Notes under the pieces: model-generated
Told to the model about the DNA's origin: nothing
What the model saw: the letters and a program-made list of their open reading frames with translations, nothing else
Database searches by the model: none
Origin: Lactobacillus sp.
GTDB lineage: Bacteria > Bacillota > Bacilli > Lactobacillales > Lactobacillaceae
Assembly: GCA_030455605.1 (NCBI GenBank)
Contig: JAKDPD010000001.1
Coordinates: 52,363-116,362, forward strand
Direction: 5' to 3'
DNA length: 64,000 nt
Shown: positions 59,752-64,000 of the stretch, piece after piece
Layout of the letters: each line of letters opens with the position of its first letter
How positions within the stretch are numbered: position 1 is the first letter of the stretch
Position numbers and translations under genes: made by a program

Positions 59752-60861
59752 ATGAACACGACAATGACACAAAATGACTTATCCACTTTAATGTCAACTC
59801 GTCACTTAGGACCTTTTGTGGCGATTTACTTACCAACGCGCACGATGGTAACTGATTTAGCCCACCAAAGGCTACAATTCCAAAGCCTGATTAAAACGGC
59901 AGCAGATAAATTTGTTAAACAGTTCCCACAATCGGATTTCGAACCTTATGCGCGGCAATTTAAAGCCCTATTATCCGATAATACCTTCTGGCTGAAACAT
60001 ACGGGTCCACAAACTGGCTTAATTGCTAGTAGCAGCGACCTAACGGTCTTCGATTTACAATATGAGGCACCTGCTACAGTAATTGTTTCCAGTTTGCCAG
60101 CAGTGCTCCCAATTCTAGCTGATAGGCAGCGCCAAAACGACTTTGAACTTATCTGTCTTAATGAAGATAACTTTAGTTGGTATCATTATCGCCAGCATGA
60201 ACTACAACCAGTAGAATTGCCAGAAGATGCGCCCCGCACCTTAAAAATCGCTTTAGGCGACGAACTCCGCGGCGGGGAGACGAATTTCAACGCCAGTCCA
60301 GTCCATGGCCCATCCTACCATGGACATAACGCTAAGGCGGAAGAAAAAGAAATTGATCAGCGCAATTACTATCAATTGATTGATACCTATCTGGCAGATG
60401 CCTTAACTGGGCCAAACAACTTGCCAATTATCTTGTTTGCCCTGCCACATAATCAAGCAGTCTACCGTAAAATCAGTAAATTACCGCACTTAATTGAACT
60501 CAATATTCCTAAATCACCAAGACATTTATCAGAGGCCGAATTGTTAGTCGCGATTACGCCGCTTGAAAATAAACTTGCTTCCCAGCAGCATACCGAGCTG
60601 ATGACACGGTTTGATCGTGCCACTTCGAAGCAGTTAACGACCACCGATCCGCTTAAATTAATTCGTCCCGCATTAGCAGGTCGCATTGACACCTTGCTAA
60701 TTAATGACAAAGTCATCTCAGACGAGTCGGCACATGGCCTACCTGACAATTTAATGGATGATTTAGCTGATGTGGTTGTGGGCGCTAAAGGAACGGTTCA
60801 AATTCTTTCATCAGCTGAAATGCCAGACCGCTCCTTAGCTGCTGGAATCCTTCGTTTCTAA
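59752..60861 (+). CDS. baeRF (bacterial eRF1-like) family protein
   Basis: 369 aa; GPFVAIYLPT..., GDELRGGETNF..., GPSYHGHNAKAEEKEIDQRNYYQLIDTYLADAL, three-domain eRF1-like layout judged by eye. Confidence 0.6.
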   Translation: MNTTMTQNDLSTLMSTRHLGPFVAIYLPTRTMVTDLAHQRLQFQSLIKTAADKFVKQFPQSDFEPYARQFKALLSDNTFWLKHTGPQTGLIASSSDLTVFDLQYEAPATVIVSSLPAVLPILADRQRQNDFELICLNEDNFSWYHYRQHELQPVELPEDAPRTLKIALGDELRGGETNFNASPVHGPSYHGHNAKAEEKEIDQRNYYQLIDTYLADALTGPNNLPIILFALPHNQAVYRKISKLPHLIELNIPKSPRHLSEAELLVAITPLENKLASQQHTELMTRFDRATSKQLTTTDPLKLIRPALAGRIDTLLINDKVISDESAHGLPDNLMDDLADVVVGAKGTVQILSSAEMPDRSLAAGILRF

Positions 60862-60904
60862 CACACCCCTGGTTATCATACGACATCTTTCATTAACGAA
60901 TATC

Positions 60905-60941
60905 AAAAACGACATAACTTAACAGTTATGTCGTTTTTTTA
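60905..60941. terminator. Bidirectional intrinsic terminator
   Basis: AAAAACGACATAACT-taac-AGTTATGTCGTTTTTTT. Confidence 0.88.
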
Positions 60942-61292
60942 ATTGTTAATGTTCTCTTTTTTATATTGATTGGTCGTAATCGTAATGACTTGTTGGTCAT
61001 CAAGTTTAACCTGATATGTCGGTTTTCGTAATAAGCGGCCGTATGAAAGACAATATAACACGCCATTTTTGGTGACCATCGTAATGTAGTTAGGCTTAAA
61101 AGGTAATTGCAGTATTTCAGCGCTAATTGCCGCGACCGAATTAACCTCTCCCAGATAATTGGGTGAAAGATTCATCCCCTGCCATTGTTTCACTAAGGCA
61201 GGTAGACAGTCTAAATGTTGACCAACCTGATTAAAAATACAGTAACGATAATCCGTACCTTGCGCATACAGGTCTTGCCAGTGTTGATACCG
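60939..61292 (-). other. In-frame continuation of the NRPS-like gene after an amber codon (C-terminal part of condensation-like domain)
   Basis: Same frame as 61293..63830; translates RYQHWQDLYAQGTDYRYCIFNQVGQHLDCLPALV...NYLGEVNSV...VLYCLSYGRLL...*; no ATG start. Confidence 0.75.
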
Positions 61293-63830
61293 CTAAGCAA
61301 AGCTGGCTAAAGTATCAGTCTTGGTGACGACCCACGGAACAGTGGCATGGATATCGCCGATAACAGCGCTGGCATCAAACTGGTTAAAGCGCCGAATATT
61401 CAGTGCGAGCTTGCCCGTGACTTGCTGCATGTTATGATCTTTAATCATTGCTTGATCTAAGAGGTACAGGCTGCGAATGTAGACTTGGCCAGTCGTTTTA
61501 ACTGGACAAGCAAATTTGGTTACATACAGACAACCGGCTTTTTTGCTGAAAGCCAATTTTTGCGTGGTTTTAGGAACTAACGTCAGCGCCCTTTTTAAAT
61601 CGATGCCTTGATTAACTTTGGCGACAAACGTCATAAAGTCTGCATATGAACTGGATTTAAGCTGATCTAGGTTGAGCCTTGCTTCATACAAGCCCACAAA
61701 TAGCTTCTTTAGCTGGTTAGCCGAAGACGCATCAATGGTATGGTGTGAAAAAACAACTTCTAATTCAGATTTATTCAGATTGAATATCAGACAATAAATC
61801 GGTGTGCCTGCTTTCGCAGACATGATTTTTGCGAGCTCGTCTTTCGAAAAAACGTTTATCGCCACGAAGCAAACTGGCACGGGATGGTTGATTTTCTTAA
61901 AATATAATTTCCCGGCGGAATCTTTAAACCAAGCAAATTTCAGCAAATCGATTTTAGTCGCTAAATCTGCAAAAATTTGCCTAACTTTTGCGACCACTTG
62001 ATCGTTAATGGTCGTTAACGCAATGCTTAAAATATCTAGCGAAGCCTTCTTTTGCGCAAATAAACTTTGCTGCGTGGATGATGCCGTGATGTTATCCGGT
62101 TCATAGGTCGAACTCAAGCTAGTAAATAATAAGTTGAGATTAAGCAATTCCGCTAGCTTGGCTGCTGCGTTGAATGGTACTTTTGACACTAATGCCTGAT
62201 CCTGCTGGCTGCGAATGAATGTTGCCAATCGTTCAGTGGTATGCAATAACGCGATTTGCGCATCGCTAATCTGAATCTTAAAATCATTTTCCACTTCAAT
62301 CATAAAACGCACTAAATCTAACGAATCTAGCTCGTCAATTTCATTGACATGATAGTGGCTAAGCCGCTGCCGGAGTTGACCCAAAACATCCTGCTGGTCA
62401 GCTACTTGATAATGCTCATGATTCGCAATCATCCGCTTGGTATCAAGCTTGCGATTATAGGTATACAGAAAGTTTTTTACCTTGATAATAATCGGGTTTA
62501 AATATTTGGGTAGTGCTCGCTTGATTGCTTGGACCTTATTTTCAGCACTAATATAGAAAACATAGAGCCGCTTATTTTTAAATTTAACCGCGGCGGCGGT
62601 AATCCCATTAATTTTAGCTGTTAACGTTTGAACTTCGCCTAACTCAACCCGAATCCCGTTAACTTGTACTTGGTCATCTGCTCTTGCCAAAAAAATCAAC
62701 TCACCGCTAGCGCTCGTCGTGACCTGATCGCCAGTTTTATAATACCGGTGACCTTGAAGCGTCACAAAGCTTGCCCGATTTTTAACCGGGTCTAACAGGT
62801 AGCCGGCAGTAACCCCGGCGCCGCCCAGATATAATTCACCGCTTTGCGCTGCTTGCTGTGCCTTGTCAAAGACATTAACCGTCGCACCAGGCAAAGGACG
62901 ACCAATGGGGACCTGTTTGCGCTCGCTACCGGTTACCTGATGATAAGTGGCATAGACGGTCGTTTCTGTAGGGCCATATAAGTTAAACACCTGACAACCT
63001 GCCGCAATAGCAGGTCGTAATTTCTGCGCTAAACTAGCTGGAAAGGCTTCTCCGGCAACCATTAGAAATTTAAGTTTACGAAATGCCTCCGGCCCCGCAA
63101 TATCAAGCAAGGCTTCAGCAAATGAGGGTGATAACGACAGGTGCGTGATTTGTTCCTGATTAATTAATTTAGGGATCAATCTAATGCTTTCTGTCTTAGA
63201 CGGACTCGTTGGCAGACAGATTAATTCGGCACCAGCGACAATCGGGGCTAGGAGTTCAGTTAATGAGACATCAAAGGAATATGGTGTTGAAAACAAAAAT
63301 TTGGTTTTTTCATTAACGTGAATTAATGGGTACAGCTGTGTCAGAATCCATTTAAGATTCGTTTCTGTCAAAAACACCTTTTTAGATACTCCGGTACTGC
63401 CGGAGGTCGCAAGAATATAGGCCGCGTGCGGGGATGCTGGTTTAGGCCGATAATTTACTTCAGTAGTCCGATCACAGAGAACGATTTGGCACACTTTTTT
63501 ATGGTTAAGTTTGAGGCCAAAGTCGGTGATTAAGGTGTCCCACGTGACTTCTGCGACACGGTTAAGCGCCTCCGGTACTCCCAATGCGGAGACCAGTGGC
63601 ATCGGAATCCGTCCAGCAAGCCAAATGCCCAGGACAGTTGGGAGCACGAAACGCGTCCCCTTTAAATAAAAGGGGACGATTTCTTGTGCCTGTGCCGCAT
63701 CCAATTCAGCCCCTAGTTGATTAGCCATATTTAGAAGTTCCTGATAAGTGTAACCATCGTTAATTGCTTTAACCGCAATTTTCTTAGGCGTATTTTTGAC
63801 ACGTTGCCTAAAATTATCAATGATAAACAT
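61293..63830 (-). CDS. NRPS-like protein: adenylation - carrier - condensation-like domains, ending at TAG 61293-61295
   Basis: A domain: LATSGSTGVSKKVF, NLYGPTETT, YKTGDQV, VNGIRVELGE; carrier: DELDSLDLVRFM; condensation: SHHTIDASS (HHxxxD). Confidence 0.88.
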   Translation of the reverse strand: MFIIDNFRQRVKNTPKKIAVKAINDGYTYQELLNMANQLGAELDAAQAQEIVPFYLKGTRFVLPTVLGIWLAGRIPMPLVSALGVPEALNRVAEVTWDTLITDFGLKLNHKKVCQIVLCDRTTEVNYRPKPASPHAAYILATSGSTGVSKKVFLTETNLKWILTQLYPLIHVNEKTKFLFSTPYSFDVSLTELLAPIVAGAELICLPTSPSKTESIRLIPKLINQEQITHLSLSPSFAEALLDIAGPEAFRKLKFLMVAGEAFPASLAQKLRPAIAAGCQVFNLYGPTETTVYATYHQVTGSERKQVPIGRPLPGATVNVFDKAQQAAQSGELYLGGAGVTAGYLLDPVKNRASFVTLQGHRYYKTGDQVTTSASGELIFLARADDQVQVNGIRVELGEVQTLTAKINGITAAAVKFKNKRLYVFYISAENKVQAIKRALPKYLNPIIIKVKNFLYTYNRKLDTKRMIANHEHYQVADQQDVLGQLRQRLSHYHVNEIDELDSLDLVRFMIEVENDFKIQISDAQIALLHTTERLATFIRSQQDQALVSKVPFNAAAKLAELLNLNLLFTSLSSTYEPDNITASSTQQSLFAQKKASLDILSIALTTINDQVVAKVRQIFADLATKIDLLKFAWFKDSAGKLYFKKINHPVPVCFVAINVFSKDELAKIMSAKAGTPIYCLIFNLNKSELEVVFSHHTIDASSANQLKKLFVGLYEARLNLDQLKSSSYADFMTFVAKVNQGIDLKRALTLVPKTTQKLAFSKKAGCLYVTKFACPVKTTGQVYIRSLYLLDQAMIKDHNMQQVTGKLALNIRRFNQFDASAVIGDIHATVPWVVTKTDTLASFA

Positions 63831-64000
63831 CTTTAAACATCACCCTTTCAAATTAATTCGTCTCTTCTTTGCTAATAATTATATAATTTTTTAATAAATA
63901 AAGCTTTAAAAGCTGATAAGCTTACACTCACGAGATTTCTGTAAAGGTATTTTCTACAACTTAAATTTTTTTATACTTATTCTCTTAATATTTAGGTTAA

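Noticed and set aside
60939-61193. Independent 84-aa gene starting at GTG 61193
   Set aside because: Same frame as, and domain-continuous with, the upstream NRPS-like ORF; no convincing RBS
61804-62001. 65-aa plus-strand ORF within the NRPS-like gene
   Set aside because: Antisense shadow of a recognisable condensation domain
1-64000. CRISPR arrays, prophage or IS elements
   Set aside because: No regularly spaced repeats, transposase, integrase or phage structural ORFs were seen

Overview
The window is a gene-dense, mostly housekeeping chromosomal segment from a low/mid-GC Firmicute, and gene content and gene families point to Lactobacillaceae. I found no phage, IS element, CRISPR array or rRNA operon, and one tRNA (Arg-CCT). 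Recognisable blocks are: ptsH-ptsI (ptsI is cut by the left edge); clpE with a HrcA/CIRCE-type operator; prfC; recX; a 23S rRNA uracil methyltransferase; a mevalonate operon (thiolase-mvaA-mvaS); galU; map; wecB; a cellulose/poly-beta-hexose-synthase-like exopolysaccharide operon with a degenerate GGDEF protein; a GH25-like/DEAD-helicase/PTS-IIC operon; hpt; phosphoketolase; a MacB-like ABC transporter; a ribonucleoside/ribose catabolic cluster; udk; a TPP-riboswitch-controlled ECF S-component; a PyrR-attenuated uracil permease; msrA; several MFS transporters; mupG/amtB; and, at the right end, a polycationic secreted protein, a baeRF-like protein and a stand-alone NRPS-like A-T-C protein. The points most worth a second look are (i) an in-frame amber codon in the condensation domain of the NRPS-like gene; (ii) the exopolysaccharide operon with a catalytically dead GGDEF protein and an unlisted 56-aa membrane ORF; (iii) a secreted protein with an 81-residue tail that is 43/81 Lys+Arg; (iv) a free-Met-sulfoxide-reductase homologue with one conserved Cys changed to Arg; (v) a frameshift separating the catalytic His from an alpha/beta hydrolase; and (vi) repeated operator-like sequences between mupG and amtB. 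All family assignments come from reading the translations by eye; no database search was run.
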